NCBI GenBank assembly: GCA_019310535.1
Contig: JAFDED010000005.1
Coordinates: 1 to 64,000, forward strand
Source of the DNA: Deltaproteobacteria bacterium
GTDB taxonomy: Bacteria; Desulfobacterota; JAFDED01
DNA length: 64,000 nt
Direction: 5' to 3'
Below are positions 22,458 through 32,615 of this stretch, one piece after another. Positions within the stretch are counted from its first letter, which is position 1, and each line of letters begins with the position of its first letter. A program made the position numbers and the translations under genes. The notes under the pieces were generated by a model that was not told the origin of the DNA, did no database searches, and worked only from the letters and a program-made list of their open reading frames with translations.

Positions 22458-24248
22458 ATGCAAAAGGTTGTACAAAAAGCAGTTTCTTCGTTTCCCTCAC
22501 CCAAAGAATTTCTCGTCGGCACACAGCCGAGAAAACGGTTGAACCAATGGCTGGCCACTGGAATCTGCGGCAATGACATTACATCTTCATGCCTCTATGT
22601 CTCCGCTATAGCGGTGGTTTTCGCCGGTGTCCTTGCCCCCGTGGTGCTCATTCTGGTCTGCGTGGTTCTCTATGCTTATAAAAAAGTCTATACCGAGGTT
22701 GTTGAAGCTCTTCCCTTAAACGGTGGAACATATAATTGTTTACTCAACTGCACATCCAAGTTTGCCGCCTCAGTGGCAGCCTGCATGACCATTCTTTCTT
22801 ACGTAGCCACCGCCGTTATTTCAGCCAAAACAGCCATTGAGTATCTACACCACGTAGTTCCGAGTGTTCAAGTGATTGGGGCTACGATTTTTGTGCTCGG
22901 CGTCTTCGCCGCCCTGGCCATCATCGGCATTAACGAGTCGGCTGTAGTGGCGCTGGTTATATTCATTTTCCATATGACCACTCTGACTGTTTTTTGTATC
23001 ATGGGTTTTGTCCAAATACCAGCGGATTTCCATTTTTTCAAGGCAAATCTCGGCACCCTGCCCGCGGGTGATACCCTGTTGATCTCTATTTTTCTTGGTT
23101 TTTCAGCGGCCCTGCTGGGTATCAGCGGCTTTGAGAGTTCGGCCAATTTTGTTGAAGAACAGGATGTAGGGGTGTTCCGCAAGACCCTGCGTAACATGTT
23201 GATAGCGGTTCTCATATTTAATCCCCTGACAGCCATTATCTCCTTGAACCTCATGCCTTTGGCCGAGATTGTCAGCCATAAGGATCACCTGCTCTCGGAA
23301 ATAGCTCATCAAATGGGTGGAAACACGTTCAAGATGATAATCGTTTTCGATGCAGCGGCCGTGCTCTCCGGGGCTGTTTTGACAAGTTTCGTGGGAGTTA
23401 CCGGCTTGATTCAGCGCATGGCTCTTGACCAATGTCTGCCGCAATTCTTTTTGAAACAAAACCGCAGAGGGACCTGTCACAGAATCATTATCGCTTTCTT
23501 CCTGCTCTGTTCGTCCATTTTGATTATCACCAGAGGGAGCCTGCTGTCGCTGGCCGGGGTTTATACCATTTCCTTTCTCGGAGTCATGACCCTCTTCGGC
23601 CTGGGCAATATTCTCCTGAAGGTAAGGCATAGAGAACTCAAGCGAACCTATCGGGCACCATGGGGTGTAATTCTCCTTGCCATGGCCGCCACCAGTCTCG
23701 GCATAGTCGGGAATGTTATCATTGATTATAATAACTTTGTGTATTTCCTGGATTATTTTGTCCCCACGGTGATGCTTGTTGTGCTCGTGTATTTGCGCAT
23801 TCCCATCTTGAAAGCCATATTGGAAGTGTTGAATAACCTCATGGTCAGATTTCTGGTATGGCGCACCATGATAATAGATAGAATTGTCGAACTGAACGAA
23901 CAACGGGTGATCCTGTTTACACGCAGCGGCCGCCTGGATCGGTTGTTTTCCGCTTTTCAGTATATTGTGAAAAATGAATCGAGTCGGTCAGTCGTATTGT
24001 TGCATCTTTATAATTCGCCGGAAGAGAATGATGAGGAATCCATAAAGGCAAGCCTGAAGGCAATCCAAGAAATCTTTCCAAACTTAAAGGTGGAGCTGAT
24101 TGTGCGCCAGGGCAAATTCGGGCCGGAAATGGTAGACGCCGTCTCCCAGGAGTTCGGTGTGGCCAAGAACAATATCTTTATCGGCGCTCCTGAGGAAAAG
24201 CATCATTTTTCGATCCAGGATATGGGCGGGGTGCGCGTTATTTTTTAA
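22458..24248 (+). CDS. APC-family amino acid permease with C-terminal USP-like region
   Basis: Multi-TM protein (LNQWLATGICGNDITSSCLY..., GFSAALLGISGFESSANFVEEQ); soluble C-terminus RSVVLLHLYNSPEEND. Confidence 0.82.
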   Translation: MQKVVQKAVSSFPSPKEFLVGTQPRKRLNQWLATGICGNDITSSCLYVSAIAVVFAGVLAPVVLILVCVVLYAYKKVYTEVVEALPLNGGTYNCLLNCTSKFAASVAACMTILSYVATAVISAKTAIEYLHHVVPSVQVIGATIFVLGVFAALAIIGINESAVVALVIFIFHMTTLTVFCIMGFVQIPADFHFFKANLGTLPAGDTLLISIFLGFSAALLGISGFESSANFVEEQDVGVFRKTLRNMLIAVLIFNPLTAIISLNLMPLAEIVSHKDHLLSEIAHQMGGNTFKMIIVFDAAAVLSGAVLTSFVGVTGLIQRMALDQCLPQFFLKQNRRGTCHRIIIAFFLLCSSILIITRGSLLSLAGVYTISFLGVMTLFGLGNILLKVRHRELKRTYRAPWGVILLAMAATSLGIVGNVIIDYNNFVYFLDYFVPTVMLVVLVYLRIPILKAILEVLNNLMVRFLVWRTMIIDRIVELNEQRVILFTRSGRLDRLFSAFQYIVKNESSRSVVLLHLYNSPEENDEESIKASLKAIQEIFPNLKVELIVRQGKFGPEMVDAVSQEFGVAKNNIFIGAPEEKHHFSIQDMGGVRVIF

Positions 24249-24331
24249 GCATCTGAAATCCTCCTGACGCTATTGAAAATTTCTGCTTTTTTACCTCGGA
24301 ATATGAAAAAACATCCTCACGGGTGTCATAG

Positions 24332-24982
24332 CTAAAAATCCACCCCAGCCGTGTCCCGTTGAAGGCCCTTGAGGTGGCAAGTGTCGTTCAGCAGGAGTAC
24401 GGTGGCAGATCGGCCGTCCATGCGGAAACGGTTGATGCAGCACGTATCCTGCTGAATATGCCAGAATTGGGAATCGGGAAGCCCCAGCAGCGCCAGGCAG
24501 AGCACCTTGAGTACCACCCGGTGAGAGACCAGCGCCAGCGTTTCCCCCGGGTGATGCAGCGTCAACTGGTGAATGCAGTCAAGGCTTCGAGCCCGCACCG
24601 ACGCCAGGCTCTCGCCCTCCGGAAAAGTCATTTGATGGGGCGATGTCTCCCACTCTCGAATGAGCGCGGGGTATGATCGCCGTACATCAATCTCCGGTAA
24701 TCCCTGCCATTTTCCGTACTCGATGTCCTGCAAGCCCTCCAGCTTCCGAACTGTGATCCCCCGGTTACGGGCCAGGATCGTCGCCGTTTCTGCCGCCCGG
24801 GAGAGGGGGCTGGAGTAAATGTGGTTCAGTTCCACGTCTGCCAACCACTGGGCAACGGCCTCCGCTTCCCTGCGGCCTGTGTCGTCCAGCGGGACGTCGA
24901 TCCTCCCCCTGAAGACCCGATCCCTGTTCCATGCGGTCTGTCCATGACGGATGAGATAGAAATCTGTCATAATTTTGGCCAT
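24332..24982 (-). CDS. Histidine phosphatase family protein (phosphoglycerate mutase-like)
   Basis: FYLIRHGQTAWNRDRVFRGRIDVPLDDTGRREA. Confidence 0.92.
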   Translation of the reverse strand: MAKIMTDFYLIRHGQTAWNRDRVFRGRIDVPLDDTGRREAEAVAQWLADVELNHIYSSPLSRAAETATILARNRGITVRKLEGLQDIEYGKWQGLPEIDVRRSYPALIREWETSPHQMTFPEGESLASVRARSLDCIHQLTLHHPGETLALVSHRVVLKVLCLALLGLPDSQFWHIQQDTCCINRFRMDGRSATVLLLNDTCHLKGLQRDTAGVDF

Positions 24983-25020
24983 TTCTTAATACCTGCGGGC
25001 CTGACCACTTGTGGGAATAA

Positions 25021-25168
25021 ATACGAAGTAAATGAGAAATACGAAATTAGAATATCGAAATCCGAAACAGAATCTGAATAAATCCGAAAATGTACAAGCT
25101 TCCCTATAAAATTGTTCTGGATTTTGCGTTTTGATCGTTTGTATTTGTTTCGAATTTCGTACTTCTTA
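25021..25168. repeat. AT-rich intergenic repeat with inverted-repeat ends
   Basis: gaaatacgaaattagaatatcgaaatccgaaac ... gtttcgaatttcgtacttc; arms are near-complementary. Confidence 0.55.
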
Positions 25169-26845
25169 TAACTTTCTGGCCGTCTGCAGAGGTCGGCAGA
25201 GGGTTTCTTCCAATGAATGAATCAGCGGGGGCAGGGTAGAGGCATCATTGGCGCTGACGGCTATTCCATCGTATTGGCGCTGATACTGTGCCATCTGCAG
25301 GGGGTTCATCAGGTCTTCTTTGTTGAGGACCCGGATGACGGGAATATGCCGAAGTCCCAGGTCCGCGAGAATCGAATCCACCGACGTTACCTGCTCGGCC
25401 AATCGGGGGTTGCTGGCATCGATGACGTGAACCAGCACATCCGCCTCTTTAAGCTCATCCAGCGTGGCCCTGAATGCCGCGATGAGATCCCTGGGAAGAT
25501 CCCGTATGAAACCGACTGTGTCGGTGATAATGGCCTCGAAGTCTCTCGGGAATCGCAGGCGACGGCTGGTGGGGTCCAGAGTGTCGAACAGTCTATTCTC
25601 CACGCGGACCTGACTGTGTGTTAGCGTGTTTAAAAGGGTGGATTTTCCGGCGTTGGTATAACCCACAATGGAGATTATGGGCAGCCGGTTAGACCGGCGC
25701 TTGTTTCGGCGCTGATCCCGTTGTCTGTTTATCTGCTTCATTTCATGTTCCAGGCGATGGAGGCGTTCCCGCGCTCGGCGCCTATTAATTTCGAGCTTGG
25801 TCTCTCCAGGCCCCCTGCCGCCGATACCGCCCGTCAAGCGCGACATGGCGGTATTCTTGGTTGCAAGGCGGGGAAGCAGGTAACGAAGCTGGGCCAATTC
25901 CACCTGGAGTTTGCCCTCCCGGCTTTGAGCCCTCTGTGCAAAAATATCAAGGATCAACTGGGTTCTGTCAATGACGCGCAATTCGGTATAATCGGTGATG
26001 CTTTTGACCTGGGAAGGGTTCAGATCCTGATCGAAAATGAGGAGATTCGCCCCTTGCTGGAGGGATCGAATTACCAGATCATTCAACTGTCCGCGGCCCA
26101 GCAAAGTCCGCGGATCAATGGTCTGACGTTGCAGAATGATGCTGTCCACAATCGAAACGTCGGATGAGCGGGCCAATTCCTCCAGTTCCTGAAGACTGTG
26201 GCGAACGGCAGAGCGAGGCCCGGTGGTTACTGAAAGCAGTATGGCCCGGTCTGACCCAATTTCCACTTGGTGCACGCGCTGGGATCGGCCGATCTCGTCT
26301 TCCAGAGAGCGAATGAACTCCAGGAAATCCATTTCCATCCGGGAAGGATGCTCGGGTTCCATTGTCCTCCAGATAGTCCCTTCAGGGTTTGGGGGCAGCA
26401 AATGACCCCAGTGCATTCTTCCTGGCAGCCCTCCCCCATCAATGGTGATGGCGCCGATCATGTCCACGCGCATCAACGCCAGGTCGTTCAGGTCATCTCG
26501 CGTCAGAGGCTCTCCCTCAAGATGAGTGTGGAGCATTCGCAGCCCCCGGAGTCGGCTGATACCTACGCGATACGCGGATATATCCGGCCAAACGATGCGG
26601 CGAGCGTCCCCTACCACCACGAATTGCACATTGCCACCGCGATCAACCATCACCCCGATCTGTCGACCGATCTCGTATGAGAGCTCTGTCATGTAGCGAG
26701 CCAGCTCGGGGCTGATGATCCTTCGCTCCGGGATGCGCCGGCGATATATGCGCTGGATTCGCTGGATCTGGTTGCCCTTCAGCCCTTCGATCTTTCCGTA
26801 AACAGTTTTAATGGCGACCCCTCCTGACCAATAGGGTATTCTCAC
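25166..26845 (-). CDS. hflX: GTPase HflX
   Basis: TGGIGGRGPGETKLEINRRR, GYTNAGKSTLLN, DTVGFIRDLP. Confidence 0.95.
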   Translation of the reverse strand: MRIPYWSGGVAIKTVYGKIEGLKGNQIQRIQRIYRRRIPERRIISPELARYMTELSYEIGRQIGVMVDRGGNVQFVVVGDARRIVWPDISAYRVGISRLRGLRMLHTHLEGEPLTRDDLNDLALMRVDMIGAITIDGGGLPGRMHWGHLLPPNPEGTIWRTMEPEHPSRMEMDFLEFIRSLEDEIGRSQRVHQVEIGSDRAILLSVTTGPRSAVRHSLQELEELARSSDVSIVDSIILQRQTIDPRTLLGRGQLNDLVIRSLQQGANLLIFDQDLNPSQVKSITDYTELRVIDRTQLILDIFAQRAQSREGKLQVELAQLRYLLPRLATKNTAMSRLTGGIGGRGPGETKLEINRRRARERLHRLEHEMKQINRQRDQRRNKRRSNRLPIISIVGYTNAGKSTLLNTLTHSQVRVENRLFDTLDPTSRRLRFPRDFEAIITDTVGFIRDLPRDLIAAFRATLDELKEADVLVHVIDASNPRLAEQVTSVDSILADLGLRHIPVIRVLNKEDLMNPLQMAQYQRQYDGIAVSANDASTLPPLIHSLEETLCRPLQTARKL

Positions 26846-26912
26846 CAGCCCACGATTGTCAAGGCATAACTAAAAACGCATTTGATCACAGAAAGACAAA
26901 TCCTGTTGCTGT

Positions 26913-29555
26913 TTATTGGCCCACGATCGTTAGAGTATACCCATCCAAGTTGATATACCTTTGTGCGATTTTCAGCACATCCTCGCGGGTGACCGACTGG
27001 ATCTTTTGCAAATATTGTTTTGTGTAATCTATACCCAGCCCGTACCGTGTATTGAATGCCAGCTCGGCGGCCTGGGAACTGTTCCTCTGCAGGCCTATGA
27101 AGTGATGACCGATAATGAACCGCTTGGCACGCTCCAATTCCTGTTGGGTGACCATATGGTCCCTTACTTCCTGAAGCTCGCGCAGTATCCCCGAAAGGGC
27201 CTGTTTCAGCTTCTCCGGAGCGGTGCCCATGTACACGCCGAATGATCCCGGATCAAGTCCCAATCGGTTAAAGGATGTGACCGAGTAGGCAAGGCTGTCC
27301 CTGTCCCTCAGGCGCGTGAAGAGGCGGCCCCCCATGCCTGAAAGGATGTTATCCAGCACTTCCAGGGCGAATCGATCGGGACTATCAAGCGATGCGCCGA
27401 GGAATCCCAATATGATATAGGCCTGCCGGGTGTCCCGGGGGATGTGCTCTTTCCTGATCTCTGTGGCCCGCGGCTCCCGGGGGATTATGGGCGCAGCAAA
27501 TTCCTCTGCCTGAAAACCGGCAAAGAGGCGATGGAGCCGTTCTTCAATCATTTCAGGTTCCACATCACCCACCACGGCCAGCACCAGGTTCGAAGGGACA
27601 GCATAGCTGGTGTAATACGACCTGAGATCCCGGGCGCTCAAACGGCTGACGCTTTCCCTGGTTCCCTGCATGCGCATCCTGTATGGGTGGACACGAAAGA
27701 GATTCCGGCCGAAACGATCCATGACCAGTCGGTCGGGGTGGTCCTGAATCTGATCGATGGCGGAGAGGATGAGCCTGCGCGTCTTTTCCATCTCCTCGGG
27801 ATCAAAGGATGGCCGCAGGAGCACATCGGTAAATATTTCCAAACCCCTGTCCAGGAAGCGGCTCAAAAATTCGGCCTCGACACCGAAAGAATTAAGACCC
27901 GAAAAGCCCTCCATACGCCCCGCAATGGATTCCACTTCACTGGCAATCGCTTCAGCGCTGCGGGAGGTGGTGCCTCGTGTGAGCATGCGGGCGATGAAAT
28001 TATTTATGCCGTTATTCTCAGGAGTCTCGAATCTCACCCCTCCCAGGAACACGGCCCGCAGCGCGACAATGGGCACATCCGATTTTTTCTTGATGATAAG
28101 CGTCATCCCGCCCGGCATCACCCGGTGCCGGACTCCATGAGGCTCCGCATCGGCTCGCGCCGGCTCGGGGAGGTGCGATTCATGCTCCGCTTTTCGGGCG
28201 ATCCCTTCCAGCTCGGAGTGCGTTGGAGCAGGAATCCCCTTCGGTTTCAAGAGCGCGATTGTCAAATTTTCCGTTCGCAGGTACCGTCGGGCTACCCGGA
28301 GCAAGTCATTCTCATCCACCTGCCGAATCCGCTTCAGATATTGCCGCTCGAAGTCCACATTTCCGATTACCGTTTGAAAATACCCAAAGGAGCGTGCCTG
28401 GCCTTGCATTGTCTGTTTCCCGAAGATAAAGTCGCTCTCCAGGTTGAGCCTGGCCTTTTCCAGTTCAGTGGATTTCACCGGGGTGCTTTTCAACGAGTAC
28501 GTCTCGCCCAAGATGGCCTCCAGAGCTTTGTGCAAACTGTCGTTTCCCGGCTCCAGCGTGGCCTGGATCCAGAAAAGCCCAGTATCCAATGGTGTATAGG
28601 ACGTTGAAGTGATCATCTGGACCAACTGTCGGCGTGAAAGAACTTCCCGGTAAAGGCGTGAGCTTTTCCCCTGCCCCAGGATCAACGCCAGGATATCCAG
28701 TGCGTATATGTCTTCGTGACGAACGCCCGGTATGTGCCAGCCCAGGACGAGATATGATTTGCTCACATCTCCGGAGAGAACCGCTCTGCGCTGCGCCTTC
28801 TGGGGAGGTTCGGCCGCACGGCGCCGTTCCGGCACAGGGCCGGGGGGAATCCCTCCAAAGTAGTGCCGAGATACTTTCTCAGCCCGAGTGAGATCGACAT
28901 CCCCAACAATCACCAGAGTCATGTTGGCCGGTTTATACCAGCGCTTTATGTAGTCAACCAGATCAGTACGGCGTAATTGCCGTATCACCTTTTCAAAACC
29001 GATGACCGGCCGGCGGTACGGATGGTGGCGGTAAGCGGTCTTGAAAAAATCCTTTATCAGCCGTCCGAAGGGTCGGTCGTCCGAGCGGCGAACCTCTTCC
29101 AAAACAACCTCCCGTTCCCTCTCTATCTCTCCATCATCCAGCATGGAGTGCTGGATGGCATCGGCGAGGATGTCCACGCCTGTCTCGAACTCGCGGCTGG
29201 GGATCACGATATAATACATGGTGTAATCACTGGACGTGGCGGCATTGATGGATCCACCCGCACCTTCCACAGTACGGGATATTTCTCCCACACTCCGGCG
29301 CACTGTACCCTTGAACATCATATGTTCCAACACGTGGGAGATGCCTGCTTCATCGTCTCTCTCATCCGCACTGCCCGTCCCGACCCACACCTGGATGGCC
29401 ACCACCGGTGCTGAACGGTTCTCCTGCAAGATAACCTTCAGGCCATTTTCCAGCGTAAAGACGGTTGGGCTAAGCCCCCATACCGGGGGGCCGCACAAAA
29501 AAATGACAATCCATGCGATGACTATAATGCTTTTTTTGCCAATATTCCGCATCAT
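26913..29555 (-). CDS. M16 family metallopeptidase (two-domain, secreted)
   Basis: HVLEHMMFKGT (HxxEH) and tandem M16 domains; N-terminal signal. Confidence 0.93.
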   Translation of the reverse strand: MMRNIGKKSIIVIAWIVIFLCGPPVWGLSPTVFTLENGLKVILQENRSAPVVAIQVWVGTGSADERDDEAGISHVLEHMMFKGTVRRSVGEISRTVEGAGGSINAATSSDYTMYYIVIPSREFETGVDILADAIQHSMLDDGEIEREREVVLEEVRRSDDRPFGRLIKDFFKTAYRHHPYRRPVIGFEKVIRQLRRTDLVDYIKRWYKPANMTLVIVGDVDLTRAEKVSRHYFGGIPPGPVPERRRAAEPPQKAQRRAVLSGDVSKSYLVLGWHIPGVRHEDIYALDILALILGQGKSSRLYREVLSRRQLVQMITSTSYTPLDTGLFWIQATLEPGNDSLHKALEAILGETYSLKSTPVKSTELEKARLNLESDFIFGKQTMQGQARSFGYFQTVIGNVDFERQYLKRIRQVDENDLLRVARRYLRTENLTIALLKPKGIPAPTHSELEGIARKAEHESHLPEPARADAEPHGVRHRVMPGGMTLIIKKKSDVPIVALRAVFLGGVRFETPENNGINNFIARMLTRGTTSRSAEAIASEVESIAGRMEGFSGLNSFGVEAEFLSRFLDRGLEIFTDVLLRPSFDPEEMEKTRRLILSAIDQIQDHPDRLVMDRFGRNLFRVHPYRMRMQGTRESVSRLSARDLRSYYTSYAVPSNLVLAVVGDVEPEMIEERLHRLFAGFQAEEFAAPIIPREPRATEIRKEHIPRDTRQAYIILGFLGASLDSPDRFALEVLDNILSGMGGRLFTRLRDRDSLAYSVTSFNRLGLDPGSFGVYMGTAPEKLKQALSGILRELQEVRDHMVTQQELERAKRFIIGHHFIGLQRNSSQAAELAFNTRYGLGIDYTKQYLQKIQSVTREDVLKIAQRYINLDGYTLTIVGQ

Positions 29556-29995
29556 TGCTGCTCCTCTGAGGACAAAGTCATCCGATTTTTTTTCGGAGTT
29601 TCAGCTCGGGCTGAAAAAATATCATCCAAGGCAGTCAATTGCCATTATCTACCGGCCCGGCTGTGGTTTTTTGTTTCTCTGTTTGCATCTTTGTTTTATA
29701 AATTTTTTAACACACTTGTCATGTATTTAAAAGGGTGGCAATTTAATTCCCTTGAAGTGTGATCGGGGATGATCCTATTACTTGACAAATATATTTCATC
29801 CACATATTATTGGAATCACGATTTTCTGTATTCTTTGACAGTGTTGGAGAGAGAGGTTCAATCCATCAACATACTATTCAACAAGACCGCCTCCAGTGAA
29901 GGGGCAAATACAGATGGATCTGTTTCATAGAGTGCATGGGGGCGGAAAAATCAAAACTTACGAAAAAAGGTTTTGACAATTTTAGGAGGTCGATC

Positions 29996-31096
29996 ATGAG
30001 CAGAAAGCTGAGTTCGCAGGATCTGGATGACCTGGTCCAGGGAGCGATTGTCATTGCTGCCGGTGGAGGCGGCGAGCCTGAGTATGGCAAGAAGATGTTT
30101 AGCGAAGCCCTGGCTGCAGGAAAGTCGTTTGAATTGATGGAGAAAGAAGAGGTCCAGGATGAACAGCTTTTTGCCCTTGTCAGCTACGTGGGGGGAGGGG
30201 TTTCAAAAGAGGAGGAGGAAATGGTGGAAGCCCTTCCGATTGTCCACGAGCATCCCATTGTACAGGCCGCGGATGAGCTGGCATCCTACATCGGCAAACC
30301 CTTCGATGGGTTTTTCCCCAGTGAGATCGGGCCTGGAAACACTCCCGCGGCCATGTACGTATCCGCGATGAAGGGGAAGCCCACCCTGGACGCTGACACT
30401 GTGGGTGCCAGGGCCAAGCCTGAGCTCTCCATCTCCGCCACTAATGTGGTGGGAATCCCGGCAAGCCCTCTGGCCGCAGTCAACTTCCACGGCGAGGTAG
30501 CCATCATTAAACAAACCCATGACGACTACCGGATGGAGGTAATGGCCAGATACATCTCACGGAGTTCGGGCGGCAAGTGCGGGACAGCACGCTGTCCATG
30601 CAGCGGCCGGCAGGTCCGGGAAGGGATCGTCTGGGGAACGATTTCTCTGGCCATCGAAGTGGGCCGTATCCTGAGGACCGTCAAAAAAGAAGATGCGGTG
30701 GAAACCCTGACTCAGGTCTTGGACGGAAAACTCCGCTTCGTAGGGGCGGTACGGGGTTTCGAGCACGAGAGGCGGGCCGCTTTCAACTGGGGGAACATTC
30801 AGCTTGAAGGCACCGGCGGCTTCGCGGGTCAACGATACAGGGTCTGGTACAAGAACGAGAATCTGGTCTCATGGAGAGATGGGGAGGTTGACGTGACATG
30901 CCCGGACAGCATCTTCATCGTTGATGCACGGAGTGGAGAAGGACTACTCAATGAGGATAAATATTTTATCTCGGGCCGTGAGGTGGCCGTGATCGCACGG
31001 CGTTGTCCTGAGGTCTGGACGAGGGAAAAGGGGTTGGAGATCTTCGGGCCGGGCCACTTCGGTTTCGATTTTCCGTATCGACCCTTCCGGGAATGA
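29996..31096 (+). CDS. DUF917 family protein
   Basis: LDDLVQGAIVIAAGGGGEPEYGKKMF...; typical DUF917 N-terminus. Confidence 0.82.
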   Translation: MSRKLSSQDLDDLVQGAIVIAAGGGGEPEYGKKMFSEALAAGKSFELMEKEEVQDEQLFALVSYVGGGVSKEEEEMVEALPIVHEHPIVQAADELASYIGKPFDGFFPSEIGPGNTPAAMYVSAMKGKPTLDADTVGARAKPELSISATNVVGIPASPLAAVNFHGEVAIIKQTHDDYRMEVMARYISRSSGGKCGTARCPCSGRQVREGIVWGTISLAIEVGRILRTVKKEDAVETLTQVLDGKLRFVGAVRGFEHERRAAFNWGNIQLEGTGGFAGQRYRVWYKNENLVSWRDGEVDVTCPDSIFIVDARSGEGLLNEDKYFISGREVAVIARRCPEVWTREKGLEIFGPGHFGFDFPYRPFRE

Positions 31097-31435
31097 TGCA
31101 GCTTGGCCATATTTTTCTATGGATCACGCGTGCGATGCAATGACCCGATCAGGGAGTGAATGGTTCACCCCATTCAAATAGAGGGTAGATGAAAATTGCT
31201 TGACAGCATATTGTAGTAACTATACTGTTACATCAAAAAAAGTTTGAGGGAAGTGATCGACAGCGTCATCGAAAGGAACGGGTAGACCCATCATCAACAT
31301 CTCTCCAGCAAATTCAAGGGAAAGGGCTATAAAGGGGCCGGAGAATAGTGGGCGGATGATGCGACTTCTTCTCCGGTTAAAAAAATGGTGCATTTCGACT
31401 TCCGAAAGACGGGAAGAAAGATGAGGAGGGGACCC

Positions 31436-32509
31436 ATGAAAGAATTTCGGGATAGGGACATTGATCGGAGGACATTTTTAAAGATCACCAGCGGTGCGGT
31501 GGGAGCCGGGCTCGTCGGTTCTGTTTTTGGACCTGCGTCAAATGCATGGGCGGCGAAGAGGGGGATAGTGGCGACTTCGTACGGTGGTACCTGGCAGAAA
31601 TTCATGATGAGTGAGATAATTCCTCCTTTCCAAAAGCAGTGCGACTGCAAGGTAACCCTGGGCGTGGGGCTGGCCAAGGAGTGGTATGCCAAGCTGCGGG
31701 CCAGCGGCGTGGACAATCCGCCTTATGACGTTGTAATGACCAACGAAATCTGGGCCGTCCAGGAGCGAAGAGAGGGGTTTTTCACTCCCTTGCCCATTGA
31801 GAAAGTTCCAAACCTGAAAGACATAAATCCTCTGTGCCGTTATCCAGACGACATTTCTGTCATTGGACTGGTCCAGCCCATTGGTCTGGCCTACCGTGAA
31901 GACCTGGTCAAGAATCCCCCAACATCATGGAAAGACCTCTGGGAAAACCCGGAATTCAAGGGAAAGATCGGTCTATACACCATAACCAACTCCGCTGGGT
32001 TCATGACTGTGTTGATGGCATCCAAGATATTCGGCGGAAGCGAGTACAAGCTCGACGAAGGATTTGCAGCCATCCAGAAGCTCAAGCCTTTCAAACAGGT
32101 GGATTACTCAGGCACTATGAATGTCATGCTGGAACGGGGAGAGATCATTATCGGCCCGTTGGACGCACCCGCCGTTGGTCGCGGCCGGAGAAAAGGCCTG
32201 AAGATCGCTTTTTGCGCGCCCAAGGAAGGTATGTTCATGTTCGAGCAGACCTTCAACGTGACGAAGGGGAGCAAAAACAAGGATTTGGCCTTCGCATACG
32301 TGAACTATGTATTAAGCCCTGAAGCTCAGAGCAAATGGATGAACAAATATCTGCTGGCCCCGGCCAACATGAAAGTGAAGATTCCCCCGGAGCTTCAAGA
32401 GTATATCCCCATTTACGGCGATCGGATCAAAGAGATCACTAAGTGGGACTTTACAGCGGCCATGGATCGGAAGCCTTATATGGTGGAGAAGTGGAACAAG
32501 GAGATGTGA
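31436..32509 (+). CDS. ABC transporter substrate-binding protein (PotD/spermidine-putrescine type), Tat-like signal
   Basis: DRRTFLKITSGAVGAG signal; YGGTWQKFMMSEIIPPFQKQ; followed by ATPase and two permeases. Confidence 0.9.
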   Translation: MKEFRDRDIDRRTFLKITSGAVGAGLVGSVFGPASNAWAAKRGIVATSYGGTWQKFMMSEIIPPFQKQCDCKVTLGVGLAKEWYAKLRASGVDNPPYDVVMTNEIWAVQERREGFFTPLPIEKVPNLKDINPLCRYPDDISVIGLVQPIGLAYREDLVKNPPTSWKDLWENPEFKGKIGLYTITNSAGFMTVLMASKIFGGSEYKLDEGFAAIQKLKPFKQVDYSGTMNVMLERGEIIIGPLDAPAVGRGRRKGLKIAFCAPKEGMFMFEQTFNVTKGSKNKDLAFAYVNYVLSPEAQSKWMNKYLLAPANMKVKIPPELQEYIPIYGDRIKEITKWDFTAAMDRKPYMVEKWNKEM

Positions 32510-32615
32510 GCGAATTCCCCTCAACCGTCACGCCTCCAGGATCGGGTGATCCCTTTGGCACAAACGCCCATCCACGGAGGCGTCTTAATATTCTATCCAT
32601 GCAAGAGAAGGTGAG

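Noticed and set aside
27444-28607. 387-aa plus-strand ORF
   Set aside because: Antisense shadow of the M16 peptidase gene.
31200-31226. ttgaca...tatact promoter-like pair upstream of the ABC binding protein
   Set aside because: Spacing of 15 nt is suboptimal and the region is AT-rich; not reported as a supported promoter.
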